The notes: generated by a model from the letters alone, not told the origin. A stretch of 64,000 nucleotides of DNA from Zygnema cylindricum (GCA_037447655.1 JBBHKE010000576.1:1-64000); one strand, 5' to 3'. Shown: positions 37,082-49,800, numbered from the stretch's first letter. Made by a program: numbers and translations.

Positions 37082-37997
37082 ATTGGGAGTCAAAATTGCA
37101 ACCGGCTTGGGAGAAAGAATATAAGTCCATAGTAGAGAAACAAACATTTGAAGAAGTTGATTTATTCGAGGGGAAAAAAACGATCGATGCAAAGTGGGTC
37201 TTCAAGAAAAAACTGGTGCTTGTGGAGAAGTAATTAAGTATAAAGCTAGACTAGTATGCAAAGGTTTTCAACAATAGGAAGGAAATGATTTTATAAAGAC
37301 ATGCGCCAATTGTAAATTTTGACTCTTTACGGATGATTATGGCGATTGCAGCAGTTGAAAAAAAACACATCCTTCAAATGGAAGTTGAAACCGCGCCCTT
37401 GAACGGAGAATCTGAGGAAGAAGTGTACATGAAGATCCTTGAGGGAGTTGACGCGAAAGAAGAGAAGGTGAGGGAAGTCTCTGTACGGGTTAAAGCAAGT
37501 CTCTGTATGGGTTAAAGTAGGCCCCGGGTTAAAGCAAGTCTCTGTATGGGTTAAAGTAGGCCCCTTGTACTTCTTACTTACGGTGGCATTCGGTGTTAAC
37601 CAATTTTGGATTTAAACGGACTACTTCACATTCGGGCGTTTACATTAAGGGGGAAGGAGAAGACCAAATAATGTTCCTAGTTTACAGGGATGATTTTTTG
37701 ATGACATCGGATAATCTAGACTTAATCATTGAATTTAAGGCCTTTCTATGCCTTTTTTTTAAGGTAACAGACCTTGGAGACGTCCGTTACATTTTGGGGA
37801 TCAAAGTGATTAGATATCCTAATGGAGATAACAAACTGAGTCAAGCTCAGTATTGCAAAGAAGTATTAGCGCGGTTAGGCATGTCGAATGCAAAACCACT
37901 TTCTACGCCTATGGATCCTAAGTGTCATTTAAGGAAGTTTGAGGATGAATCGTTGGTCAACGTTCCATATCGAGAAGCCATCGGAAGTCGTATGTAA
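37082..37997 (+). pseudogene. copia reverse transcriptase (broken)
   Basis: Begins with the conserved KSIVEKQTFEEVD and AKWVFKKK motifs (37110-37215), is interrupted, and continues at 37593-37997. The catalytic YVDD box is altered to LVYRDDFLMTS, followed by VTDLGDVRYILGIKV. A unit of about 38 bp (GTTAAAGCAAGTCTCTGTAT) is duplicated near 37488-37560. Confidence 0.85.
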
Positions 37998-38107
37998 TTG
38001 AGTGTAGGTACTCGTCCGGATATGCGGCGGCATTTTCAACTTTGAGTCGATTCTGTCATGAACCAAAGAAATCGCATTGGGAGGCTGTCAAACATAACTT
38101 TTGATAT

Positions 38108-38611
38108 TTGGCCGGTACGATTGATATGGGATTGACGTACAAATCGGCAAGTTGCATTGGTTACTCCAATTCCGACTGGGCAAGAGATTACGATTCTGGA
38201 AAGTCAACGTCCGGATACGCATTCATGTTCGGCGGTGCAACAGTTTCGTGGGTTTCACGTCTGCAACCAATAGTTGCATTAAGTTCAACGGAGGCTAAGT
38301 ACATGGCGGCTTGCCATGTCACTAAAGCATCAATTTGGTAAAAAGAGATGATCGGTGAATTGAAGATTTCGAATGTGTGTTTGCAATTTATTAGAGATAG
38401 CATGAGTTCTATGGCACTTGTTAAAAATTGCGTATTTCACAAGCGTACAAAGCACATCTATATTCAGTGGCATTTTGTGCGTGATTTGGTCACCTTAAAA
38501 GAGGTGGAGTTTGTATTCGTGTTGACTTTGGAAGATGCCGCAGATTTACTTAGTACGTCGACTACCTATGATCTGTTTGTCGGAGGTCGTCCAAAGTTAG
38601 GGTTAGCATGA
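38108..38611 (+). pseudogene. copia RNase H domain (interrupted)
   Basis: Contains GYSNSDWARDYDSGKSTSGY and LSSTEAKYMAA, the standard copia RNase H signatures, then a stop at 38339-38341, and resumes with HKRTKHIYIQWHFVRD. It ends just before the 3' LTR. Confidence 0.85.
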
Positions 38612-38653
38612 AATGCATTCTTGTTTGCAATTTTCCACATCGAAGAGGAGGAT

Positions 38654-39208
38654 TGTTATGGCTCGCTGTGGAAAGGACTAGTGTTACGTTTTGGCGTCCT
38701 GCGGAATTACGGATTTGGTCTTGGTTCATTGGTCTTGGTTCATTGTTTGGTTTCAGTTGGCGTCTTGTGAGTTGTTTTGTGTTTCGTGCGTTGCGTATTG
38801 TCCGGTACGGTTTTTGATGTCATTTAGGGCGACATACTTGTAACGTTCGGTTTAGTGCGCATCATTTAGGGCGACGTACTTGTAACGTTCGGTTTAGTGC
38901 GCACCATTCAGTTTCGGCGCACAATGTTTGATTAGGCCCATATTCGCCTACCTTTTGTCATGTCCTTATGTTCAGTTTTCTCACTAAGTGTTACTGGTAG
39001 TTTTAAGTCGGTTAGGCAAAAGTATTTTAGAAAAGAGAGGTGAAAAGTTTAGCATACCAAAAGGAGAAGGCAGAAAATACATCATAAAGAGGAAAGATCT
39101 CCAATTAAATAAAATCTTTTGCTGAAGAATTCTTTGGGCTCCTATCATGACTGAATGCTTCTGCATGTAATGTTATGTCCCATTTCTGGCCATGCTCCTT
39201 TTCTATCA
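38654..39208 (+). repeat. 3' LTR of the copia element
   Basis: 555 bp, begins TGTTATGGCTCGCTG and ends CTATCA. It carries its own 45-bp tandem duplication (ATTTAGGGCGACRTACTTG, about 38820-38908) not present in the 5' LTR. Confidence 0.9.
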
Positions 39209-39213
39209 ATAGG

Positions 39214-40653
39214 GAGTGAGACAGGGAGAGAGATATGGAGAGAGAGGGAGAGAGCGAGGGAGTTAGACAGATTGAGAGAGTAGAGAGGGAGAGGTAAAGG
39301 GCGTGGGAGTGCGAGAGGGAGAGGCAAGGAGGAAAGGGGGGGGGGAGAGAGAGGGAGAGAGGGAGAGAGGGAGGGAGAGAGGGAGAGAGGGAGGGAAAGA
39401 GGGAGAGCGGGGGTGAGTGGGAGAGTGGGAAAGGGGGAGGGGAAGAAAGAGGAGATAGATAGAGAGAGAAAAAGAGGGAGAGGGAGAGGGTGAGGTAGGG
39501 TGAGAGGGAGGATGGGTGGGGAGAGGGGGGAGGTGGGGGAGGGGAGGAGGGGAGGGGGAGGGGGAGCGAGAGATGGGACAAGATGAGCGGGAGAGGAAGA
39601 GAGGGGGTAAGGGGGAGAGAGGGAGACAAGCAGAGGAATTGGGGGAGAGAGTAAAGGAGAGGAAGAGGGGAGAGAGTGAGAGGAATAGGGGAAGAGGTAG
39701 AGGGAGAGGAAAGGAGGGACGGAGGTGGGATAGAGGGAGGGAGAAAAAGAGGGGGAATGTAGGGAGGGGAAAGGGAGGGGGAGAGGTAGGGTGGAAAAGC
39801 GAGGGGGGAAGAGGGAGGGGGGGAGGGGGAGAGGGGGAGAGGGGGAGAGGGAGAGAGGGAAGGAAAGAGGGAGAGAGGGGGTGAGGAGTGGGGGAAAGGG
39901 GGTGGAAAGGAGAGAGGGAGAGAAAGGAGAAAGGGAGTGGTAGAGATTGAGGGAGGGACAGAGGGTGGGTGGGGAGGGGGACGGGTGAGGGGGTTGGAGG
40001 GTCGGTGGGAAGGGGGAACTTGGGAGCGGGAGAGGGGGAGAGGAGGAGAGGGGAATAGGGAAAGAGGGGGAGAAGGTGAAAGAGGGAGACAAAGAGAGAT
40101 TGGGGGAGATAGAGGTATAGGAAGAGGGGGAGAGAGGAAGAGGTAGAGCGAGACGGAAGGAGGGAGGGACAGAGGAGGCAGAGGGGGGGAAGGGGAGGGG
40201 ATTGTAGGGATGGAAAAGGGAGGGAAGAGTGAGGGGGAGGGGGAAAGGAAGGGGTAGGAGGGTGATGGGAAGGGTGGGGGAGGGGAAGGCGGAGGCGGGG
40301 GAAGGGGGAAGGGGAGGTGGATGGGGGAGAAGGAAGAGGGAGAGGGCGGTGGACGGCGAGGGGAGGGCGAAAGGTTAGAGAGAGTGAGGGAATGGGGAAG
40401 GGGATCTAAGGGTGGGCTGAGGGGGATGTGGAGGGGAAAGGCGAGGGGAGGGGGAGGGGGCAGGGGAAGGGAGGGAGGGAGGGAAAGAAGTGGTGGGCGA
40501 GGGGGATTGGGAGGGGGAGCGGTCGGGGGGAGGGGGGTTGGGGGAAACGGGGAGAAGGTTAGAAGGGAAGTTGGAGTGTGGTAGGTGCAGAGGGAGAGTG
40601 TTAAGGGGAGAGACGATGGAGAAAAGGGAGAGAGGGAGATAGATGGAGAAAAA
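39214..40653 (+). repeat. purine (GGGAGA) tract, right part
   Basis: About 1.44 kb of nearly pure G+A with GGGAGA, GGGGGAG and GAGAGG sub-motifs. All six frames are often open but the products are compositionally biased. Such tracts can form triplexes. Confidence 0.9.
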
Positions 40654-41324
40654 ATAAATTAGAATAGTAATAAATGATAATAACAATAAATAGTACTATG
40701 GTATTAAATTATAGTAATAATAACAATATTTATTTATAGTAACAAGTAGCGATTGTAAAAAATGTTTAGAGTATATATAGAACTTATTTATTAATGAAAT
40801 ATAATCAATTATAGATATTGGTGACAATACAGTGGCAACAATGAAAAAAGAATAATAAAAAAGTCTCATGGGGGTTTGAAAGCTAGCGCAATGAATTAAG
40901 AGACCATTTGAGTATTTGATGCCACAGAGGTCTACAATACAACCAATTGAGTGGAAGCATTCCATCGTCCATCGGTCAACTCACATCCCTCCGATACTTG
41001 TAAGACATGTGACACTAATGATAAACGTTTTATAAATTATGTAATGAGAACTAAGAAACAAATTGCAAAAAATAGTATTATCAAGAAAAATAATTACTTA
41101 AATTATTAATTACTATTTGATACAAAAATTACTTACATACATATTAATGTTTAAACCATAAACAACAGTAACCACCAATAATAACCACACATTGTAATAA
41201 TTATAAAACAGTTAATTATGTCAATGAGGCAAAAATTGATCAAAAAGCATTAATGGTAAATTTAAAAAAGTGAAAAATGAAAATAAATATAAAAAAATAA
41301 AAAAATATAAGTATTCTTATATTT
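40654..41324. other. AT-rich spacer
   Basis: Very AT-rich, no gene seen. Near 41264-41340 AAATAT/GAATAT hexamers grade into the satellite that follows. Confidence 0.6.
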
Positions 41325-44288
41325 ATGAATATGAATATAAATATAAATATGAATATGAACGTGAACGCAAACGTGAATGTGAAAGTGAATGTGAACGTGA
41401 ATGTGAACGTGAATGTGAATGTGAAGGTGTATGTGAATGTGAATTTGAATGTCAATGTGAACGTGAAAGTGAACGTGAATGTGAACGTGAGTGAATGCAG
41501 ACGTGAATGTGAGTATGAACTTGAAAGTGAACGTGAATGTGAATGTGAAAGTGAATGTGAACCTGAATGTGAACGTGAACGTGAACCTGAACATCAATGT
41601 GAATGTGAATGTGAATGTGAACGTGAATGTGAACGTGAATGCGAACGTGAACGTGAACGTGAATGCTTATGTGAATGTGAACGTAACCGTGAACGTCAAT
41701 GCGAACGTCAATGCGAATGTCAATGCGAACGTCAATGTGAATGTCAATGCAAACGTTTAAGCCAATGTGAACGTCAATGTGAACGTCAATGTGAATGTGA
41801 ACGTGAATGTGAACGTGAATGTGAACGTGAATGTGAACGTGAATGTTTATGTGAATGTGCATATGAACGTAACCGTGAACGTGAACGTTAATTTGAACGC
41901 GAATGTGAACGTCAATGTGAACGTCAATGTGAACGTCAACGTAAACATCAATGTGAATGTCAATGTGAACGTGAACGCCAATTTGAACGTCAATGTGAAC
42001 AACAATGTGAACGTCAATGTGAATGTGAACGTCAATGTGAACGTGAATGTGAACGTGAATGTTTATGTGAATGTGCATATGAACGTAACCATGAACGTGA
42101 ACGTCAATGTGAACGTCAATGTGAATGTCAACGTGAACATCAATGTGAATGTCAATGTGAACGTGAACGCCAATTTGAACGTCAATGTGAACAACAATGT
42201 GAACGTCAATGTGAACGTCAATGTGAATGTGAACGTCAATGTGAACGTGAATGTGAACGTGAATGTTTATGTGAATGTGCATATGAACGTAACCGTGAAC
42301 GTGAACGTTAATGTGAACGTCAACGTGAACGTCAATGTTAATTTCAATGCGAACGTCAATGTGAATTTGAACGCGAATGTGAACGTCAATGTGAACGTGA
42401 ATGTGAACGTGAATGTTTATGTGAATTTGCATGTGAAAGTAACCGTGAACGTGAACGTAAATGTGAACGTGAATGTGAACGTGAATGTGAATGTGAATGT
42501 GAACGTGAATGTGAACGTGAATGTGATTGTTAACGTGAATGTCAACGTGAATGTCAATGCGAACGTCAATGTGAATGTCAATGCGAACGTGACGCCAATG
42601 TGTACGTCAATGTGAACGTCAATGTGAACGTCAATGTGAATGTGAATGCGAATGTGAATGTCAATGCGAATGTGAATGCCAATGTGAACGTCAATTTGAA
42701 CGTCAATGCGAATGTTAACGTCAATGTGAACGTCAATGTGAATGTGAAAGTCAATGTGAACGTGAATGTGAATGTCAATGTGAATGTGAATGTGAATGTA
42801 ACCGTGAACGTGAACGTGAATGTGAATGTGAACCTGAATGTGAACGTGAATGTGAGCGTTAACGTGAATGTCAATGTGAATGTGAATGCGAAATTGAACG
42901 TCAATGTGAACATCAATGTGAATGTCAATGTGAATATGAAAGTGAATGTGAATGTGAACGTTACTGTGAACGTCAATGCGAACATCAATGCGAACGTCAA
43001 TGTGAATGTCAATGCAAACGTTTAAGCCAATGTGAACGTCAATGTGAACGTCAATGTGAATGTGAATGTGAATATGAACGTAACCGTGAACGTGAACGTT
43101 AATGTGAACGTCAACGTGAACGTCAATGTTAATTTCAATGCGAACGTCAATGTGAATTTGAACGCGAATGTGAACGTCAATGTGAACGTCAATGTGAACG
43201 TCAATGTGAACGTGAATGTGAACGTGAAAGTGAATGTGAACCTGAATGTGAACGTGAACGTGAACGTGAACGTGAACGTGAACGTGAACTTGAACGTCAA
43301 TGTGAATGTGAATGTGAACCTGAATGTGAACATGAACGTGAACGTCAATGTGAACGTGAATGTGAACGTGAATGTGAACGTGAGCGTGACCGTGAATGCT
43401 TATGTGAATGTGAACGTAACCGTGAACGTGAATGTGAACGTTAATGTGAACGTCAATGTGAACGTCAATGTGAACGTCAATGTGAATGTGAACGTGAATG
43501 TGAACGTGAATGTGAACGTGAATGTTTATGTGAATGTGCATATGAGCGTAACTGTGAACGTGAACGTTAATGTGAACGTTAACGTGAATGTCAATGTTAA
43601 TTTCAATGTGAACGTCAACGTGAACATCAATGTGAATGTCAATGTGAATTTGAACGCGAATGTGAACGTCAATGTGAACGTCAATGTGAACGTCAATGTG
43701 AACGTCAACGTGAACATCAATGTGAATGTCAATGTGAACGTGAACGCCAGGTTGAACCTCAATGTGAATGTGAATGTGAACGTGAATGTGAATGTGAAAG
43801 TGAATGTGAACCTGAATGTGAACGTGAACGTGAACGTGAACGTCAATGTGAATGTGAATGTGAATGTGAACGTGAATGTGAATGTGAACGTGAACGTGAA
43901 TGCTTATGTGAATGTGAACGTAACCGTGAACGTGAATGTGAACGTTAATGTGAACGTCAATGTGAACGTCAATGTGAACGTGAATGTGAATGTGAACGTG
44001 AATGTGAACGTGAATGTGAATGTGAATGTTTATGTGAATGTGCATATGAACGTAACCGTAAACGTGAACGTTAATGTGAACGTCAACGTGAACGTCAATG
44101 TCAATTTTAATGCGAACGTCAATGTGAATTTGAACGCGAATGTGAACGTCAATGTGAATTTGAACGCGAATGTGAACGTCAATGTGAACGTCAATGTGAA
44201 CGTCAATGTGAACGTCAACGTGAACGTCAATGTGAATGTCAATGTGAACGTGAACGTCAATTTGAACGTCAATGTGAACGTACTGCAA
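41325..44288 (+). repeat. hexamer satellite, (GTGAAY GTSAAY)n
   Basis: About 3 kb of six-base units, mainly GTGAAC, GTGAAT and GTCAAT, in constant phase. Read as codons the plus strand gives alternating Asn-Val; the minus strand gives Phe-Thr or His-Ile/Val alternation in other frames, so ORFs up to 623 codons are a by-product. Longer phrases recur: GTTTATGTGAATGTGCATAT appears at about 41845, 42059, 42265, 43525 and 44028, showing a nested higher-order structure. The left edge decays into GAATAT units in the same phase. The right end stops at an assembly gap. Confidence 0.95.
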
Positions 44289-44289
44289 G

Positions 44290-44299
44290 NNNNNNNNNN
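44290..44299. other. assembly gap (10 N)
   Basis: Ten N between the hexamer satellite and a G run. Unresolved repeat length is likely. Confidence 1.
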
Positions 44300-44398
<99 letters not shown>

Positions 44399-44468
44399 GG
44401 GGGGGGGGGGGGGGGGGGGGGGGGGAGGGGGGGGGAGAGGGAGAGAGGGAGGGAAGGAAGGAGGGAAG
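44300..44468 (+). repeat. G homopolymer run grading into GGGAGA
   Basis: About 125 bases of G with only a few A, then a GA-rich edge. Directly beside the gap, so a sequencing or assembly artefact is possible. A true G/GA tract would fit the purine tracts elsewhere in the window. Confidence 0.8.
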
Positions 44469-45719
44469 TTATTCAGAAAACTTCAGTGAAAAAAGATAAC
44501 CAGAAGATATAAAAGAGTAAGATTGTTTTTTATTATTTGAAGTGGTGGAAATGGAGTGAGGTTAAGGAAGGGAGTTGTTTTAACATAATTTTGAAAATAA
44601 ACATTTGTTCTTTAAAATATAAAGAGGGAACAAAAAAACCATAAACGAAATGAAATAGTGAACTACCCTAAAGGCATTGATGCAATTTGAGTATTTTTCT
44701 TTTAAAAAATCCTTAAAACTCGAAGGAAACCTAAAAGAAAAAAAATACACAGCTTAATATATATATATATACATATAATAAATATAACATAATATATATA
44801 ATATAATACATATAATATATATAATATATAATAATAAATTATATAATATAATTACAAACGGAAATACTGAGCTCAAATAGTACCTTCACATGGTGGTAAG
44901 GTCATATGGTATGTTTAAGTAGGTGAAAATAACAATTCGTACGAAAAGAGGTTAATTTCATCTGAACCTGCGAAAAGACAAAAAATAACACCAATTTCAA
45001 TTCAATTGTTTGTTAAATTCACTTTCCGGATTTTTTGACTCACGATCATATTGGTGGAAAGGGGGGAAGCGAAAGAAAATAAGAAAGAGGGAGAAAGAGA
45101 GAGAGAGAAGGAAAAGAGAGGGGAAATAAATAGAAAAAGGAAAAGAAACATATTTTCTTCCTCACGCTTCTTCCTCTACAAAAGAACGTGATAAACAATC
45201 GGCAAAAATCAAAATAAAACTATTTCACTATTCCATAAAGCCACTCTAAAATGCTTAACCCTAAAATCACAAAGATCCGTTCCAGTATTTTTTCTTGCCT
45301 TGAATTGACCGAATAAAGTACACTGTAAAAACAAAACGAAAAAAAACTGACCAGCAAGGTTTTTTTCTCGAAAAAAAAAGGCGTATAATGTCCAAAGGGC
45401 CACTGTAGAACGAAATTATGACGGCAAACAGAAGGAAAAAGACGTCTATGGCTCCTGCAGCCAGCTTTTATGAAACGTGGACGTTTTGCATCTTCGGCAG
45501 CAATGAAGTTTCAACGGAAAGTCGCCCTCGTCGCACTGATCGTACAGAAACCGTACGAATTATATTTTTTTCTGTAATGTTTTTGAAATTTCTAGCGCGT
45601 TAGGGAGGTTTCGCACGCTGGAAAAACGATTTATCTACTACACGCCAGCAAAACTGTTGTTTAAACGGTAAAAGAATTCCAAGACCACGGTAGGGCCCCC
45701 CGAAACAAGTGGAGATGAT
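44469..45719. other. AT-rich spacer, no gene recognised
   Basis: Contains TATA-type dinucleotide repeats (44755-44855) and a GA-rich patch (45060-45145). Nothing coding was recognised. Confidence 0.5.
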
Positions 45720-46612
45720 GTGGATTGTGGATACGTCCCCATGAATCAAAGTATCGACTTTAATCTGTCGTTTTCACCCAAAACGCAGTTCCGTACGAGA
45801 TAAACTTTAACCGTACAAAAAAATCAATTCTTTAAAAGTACAGCAAACTTCAAGTCGATACTTTGAATGTACTTCATGTTTGTCGTCATGTGAACGCATT
45901 TTGGCGTTTTCCTTTTTTCGACCCCCGGGAAAGAGAATCCAGCCCGTCAAAAAACTTCATCGAAAATCACCTCGCGACCTGATTTCAGGGAAAGTACCGC
46001 CCAAACAACGAATGAAATGGAACCCACGCACGCGCTACACGAGTGGTAAAATTTTAGGACGAGGGAGAGTACTCGCTATTTTTCTCCCTGCCCGTCACGT
46101 GCATGTACGGAAAACATGAGGATGTACGGAAAAAAATCTGCAGGGGTCTCGGACCTCCAATTTCATTCATGGGTCCTCGATAGAATTTTGCATCGTCGTC
46201 GCCTCTCCCCTCTCCCTCTCACACTATCACTTTTATCTCTCACTTTTTAGAATGAGGCACGACATTATGTATATTTTTATGGCAAGTAGAGCGAAAAAAG
46301 TAGAGAAAACGAAATCGGGTATCCATGGCCGAAAGTTCTTGAATCTGTGACGTCACAAGTGAGCGTGACGTCACAATGTTCCAAAACCCTAAACATCTGC
46401 CATGTCACAAAATTACCAAATTGTAGACGTCTACAACTGTCGCTGTTTTTGTTGGCGTCAACAATTTCGTAGTCGTCGTCAACCGTCACAAAGTTGTACC
46501 TACGTCTACACCCGTCACATTTCAAAGTTCCGATTCCATTTTCGCACATAGGGACGCTTTTCAAAGTAGTACGGAACACTGCACTACAGTCCAAAATACT
46601 TTTTCAAAGTAT
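45720..46612 (-). repeat. GGGTACGTCCCCATG-family repeat, nearly full length
   Basis: One end reads GATACGTCCCCATGAATCAAAGTATCG (45734 on). The other, complemented, runs into CGATACTTTGAAAAAGTATT, matching the start of the 63428 copy just inside its outer tip. The body is collinear (minus) with that copy and holds the palindrome-like AATCACCTCGCGACCTGATT at about 45964. It shows what a complete unit of about 0.9 kb looks like. Confidence 0.7.
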
Positions 46613-46804
46613 CGGACACCTCCTGACACGTGTGCTTGCAACAGAGCAAGTCATGATTTGGATTCCTGATTCGCGCGAATCGGCAGGGGATGAGGAAACC
46701 GCGCGGTGGCATACGGGTGTTGCCGCGCGGTCGCGAACACGTGTCGCTTGACGCGTGCAGCTCCTCTCGAGCCTCTTCCAGTAGCTAGACGCCACGGCAC
46801 CGAC

Positions 46805-49800
46805 ATGTGGGGCGACGAGGTGGTACGGCCGCGTAAGATGACCATAGTCTGCACGTCGTACTGCGGGTGAGTTTGGTTGCTGGCTTGCCATTGGCTAACC
46901 CTAAAAACATAAGCCTTTGGCTTACCCTAGAAACAAGTAATTAGAAACACATTTGGTTAACTATGTAAAAGGGGAGGCTTTGGATAACCCTAAAAGCATG
47001 TTGGAAGCGAAACGTCCGGATAACCTTAAAAGAATATTAAAAACGGAGCCTTTGGATAACGATAAAAACATGTTAAATGGAACTACTTGTTTAACCCTCA
47101 AAATGTGTTACAAGGGAAGCCTTTGGCTAACCCTAATAAAGAAAAAAGAAGGGAAAAAAACGTTTTGAGGTGTATTTAACAAGCAGGTAATGCAGCGTAC
47201 AGTCTCAAAGCATTGTGGAAATTCAATGATTTTATTCCCTGTCGGTGCTCTTTTAAAATAATGGAAAATGCGTGCCACGAATTTATTTATTTTGTTAGTT
47301 TTTGTATCCATTTTGGACTCTCCGTCTCCCTCTCCCTCTCCCTCTCTCTCCCCCTCTCCCTTCTCCCTCCTTCCTGTTTCATTTTCCTTTGCCATTTTTT
47401 ATGCTCATCAGTTTGTCCTCTTGTTCTTCAGTTGTATGCACTTGACTTTTCTGCATTCCTATTTTCCATTCGTCTCCTCCTCCTTCCCTTTCTGAAGATG
47501 ATGAATCCTCGCTCTCTCTTTCTCTCACTGTGACAGGTGTGGTCACTGCTGTGGATGGGAGTGGGGCCTCACTCTCCCCGGGAACCGCTATCTGGTTCTG
47601 GGAGACCTGGGGTCGCCACGTGGCACTCCCACGGCAAGTGTCCTCTCTCAGCCTCTCCTCCCACAGGAGCTTATTCGTGTCAAGTCACGTCGCATGCGGG
47701 AGGATCTGCGTGCAACTCTCTTTTGCCGGTGAGGCTTCTTCTCGTTGTTCAACTTTCTTTCTTTTTGTTTTTTGGAGATCGTTCCATTTCTTGATATGTA
47801 TTTGTCGTAATGTCCACCACCTCGGGCTGATGTAAACGAGGGAGACATGGTCGCGTTTAATTAGTTCGATAATAGTCGTGTATGAAAAAATAGTAACTAG
47901 GTTATCGATTAGTCCGACTGGTCGAAAATGTTACAATCCATTCAAACAAAAGATAGAAGTAGACGTTCGTCTTTTTCCTCATACTATTGACATGGTTCGA
48001 TTTTCTGGGAATTCCTGACGCGAGTTCAAATCCTAGAAATCCTGGTGGCTAAAAAGTTCATTTTTTGACGAATCGAAATTAATTATTGAACCGAGTCTTA
48101 GTCTGAGGGGTGGACATATCAGTAGTAAAGATTTTCTGTATATCTTGCAGAAAATTGTCAATGGAAGGTATTTTTTGATGAAGTGTAATGTCACAATTTC
48201 ACTTGCAATGCTGTTGGGCTAAATTCACAATAACTCCATTTAGTGTGTATTATCAGTTTCTAATATCGGTTGGCTGTGTATTCGTGATCATCCACCTGAA
48301 ATATGTTAAAAAAATTGATTAGTGGTAATTGGAAGGCAACTAGAGAGAAACAGATTTATTCTCAAATTATCCCTGCTTTTGAGACCACAGAGAAAAAAGA
48401 AATAGCAAATGTCACCTCAAAACCGAAAAGCATAATACAACTTTTATGAAACTGTCTTGTCACTAAGATGTGGAAATAAATGGGAATAAATGGAAATAAG
48501 GGCTGACCAATGAGAGAGGGTGGGCTGGACGTCAGTTATTGGACGACAACGGACTTGAAAGGTTTGCCATATACGGGTGTCACATCGACAGGGAACTATC
48601 CTAAGCAGGTATGGACCCTATATTAGTATGGATGAGGAATAAACTTTAAAAAAATGATCGCCCGGGACTATTTAAATTCTCAGCCTGGTGTTTTGTATTT
48701 TAAAGCTATACTGTCCACCGCCACCATTGTTGTGGGCCTCAGTAATTTTAAGTTCCTTGAGTTTATTTATTGGGATCAGGGGAATAACTTCATTAATAAT
48801 TGAGGGTCTATAGAATATAAAGCGTAGAGTGACGATCGTCGGTAGCATATATGTAAAATTTGCGGATAAAACCCACACTATTTATGAAATGCTAATCGGA
48901 GATCCACAGACCGACAGTACGGATGATGTTATGGATACCCTTTTTCTTTATTTCGCGTTATTTTATCACCGGGACTATTTTGAATTCTTCTAATGTTGCA
49001 TATCGAGCCAAATTTCCTTCAACATATTTCCATATGGTATCTGACCAGGAACAACAAAAAAAGGAAATTTGTGTTTTTTTAGTAACATTTCGGGGTTCAA
49101 ACTATGATATCTTGGCTATCAATGCACTGGTATAGTTGATTCGTTCATTTTCAAGTTGGCGGGGAATTGTTATTTTTGTATTTGTATGTAGAAAGAGACA
49201 AGAAACGTTAGGAAAGAGCTAGTAAATTTTTGATGGTGGACAACTTTTCAGGTTTTAAAAGGTACAATTGGCACATTTATTATCAAGCATTTCCATGATT
49301 AGAGACGTTTTTTCTTTGTACGGGCTTGATAAGCATCTCTCATGTTAATAATGTTGTGTGACAATTTTGATTTTGTTTTGCCTTTCTTAATAAAGCTTAA
49401 TATTACAGAGTGAAAAATAGTACTATACAATTCAAGTTACAAAAAGCCTTTTTCTGTTCCCCCCTCTGAATCACTGTGGAAACCATTTCTTTCTTTTGAA
49501 TTGAATCCTTACACTTTATTTCTTTATCACTTCATTTACTTTTTGCCCTTTGCTTGTTTCATCTCTTTCTTTTCAGTCTGTCTCCCCGTCCCCCTCTCCA
49601 TCCCCATCCCCATCCCCATCCCCCTCCCCACCCTCTTCCTCTCCCCCCTTCCCTTGCCCTCTGCCCCGTCTCTCTCTGACTCTTCCTCTCTCTCATCCCC
49701 TTCCTCCACCCCCTTCCCTGCTCCTCCTCTCCCTCACTCTCCCTCACTCTCTCTCACTCTCCCTCACTCTTCCTCTCTCTCTCTTTCTTCATGCGTCAGG

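Larger units (their letters stand above)
33073..39208 (+). mobile_element. Ty1/copia LTR retrotransposon, complete ends, broken coding region
   Basis: 6.1 kb with two LTRs (33073-33633 and 38654-39208; 3' LTR starts TGTTATGG, both end CTATCA) and a 5-bp target duplication ATAGG (33068-33072, 39209-39213). A primer-binding-like site at about 33636-33650 (TATCGGAACAGG) resembles the initiator-Met tRNA type, and a purine tract (GAAGAGGAGGA) precedes the 3' LTR. Domain order gag, zinc knuckles, protease, integrase, RT, RNase H is the copia order. Stops and frameshifts split every domain, so it is not autonomous. The LTRs differ by many substitutions and by separate small tandem duplications, so the insertion is not recent. 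Confidence 0.95.

Noticed and set aside
39105-40584. Long Pro/Ser/Leu or Gly/Arg ORFs in the purine tracts (also 32710-33100 and 7132-7707)
   Set aside because: These are translations of G/A or C/T simple sequence and appear on both strands at once.
41452-44489. ORFs of 282-623 codons across the hexamer satellite on both strands
   Set aside because: A 6-bp repeat lacking stop codons opens every frame on both strands; there is no start context, splice signal or domain.
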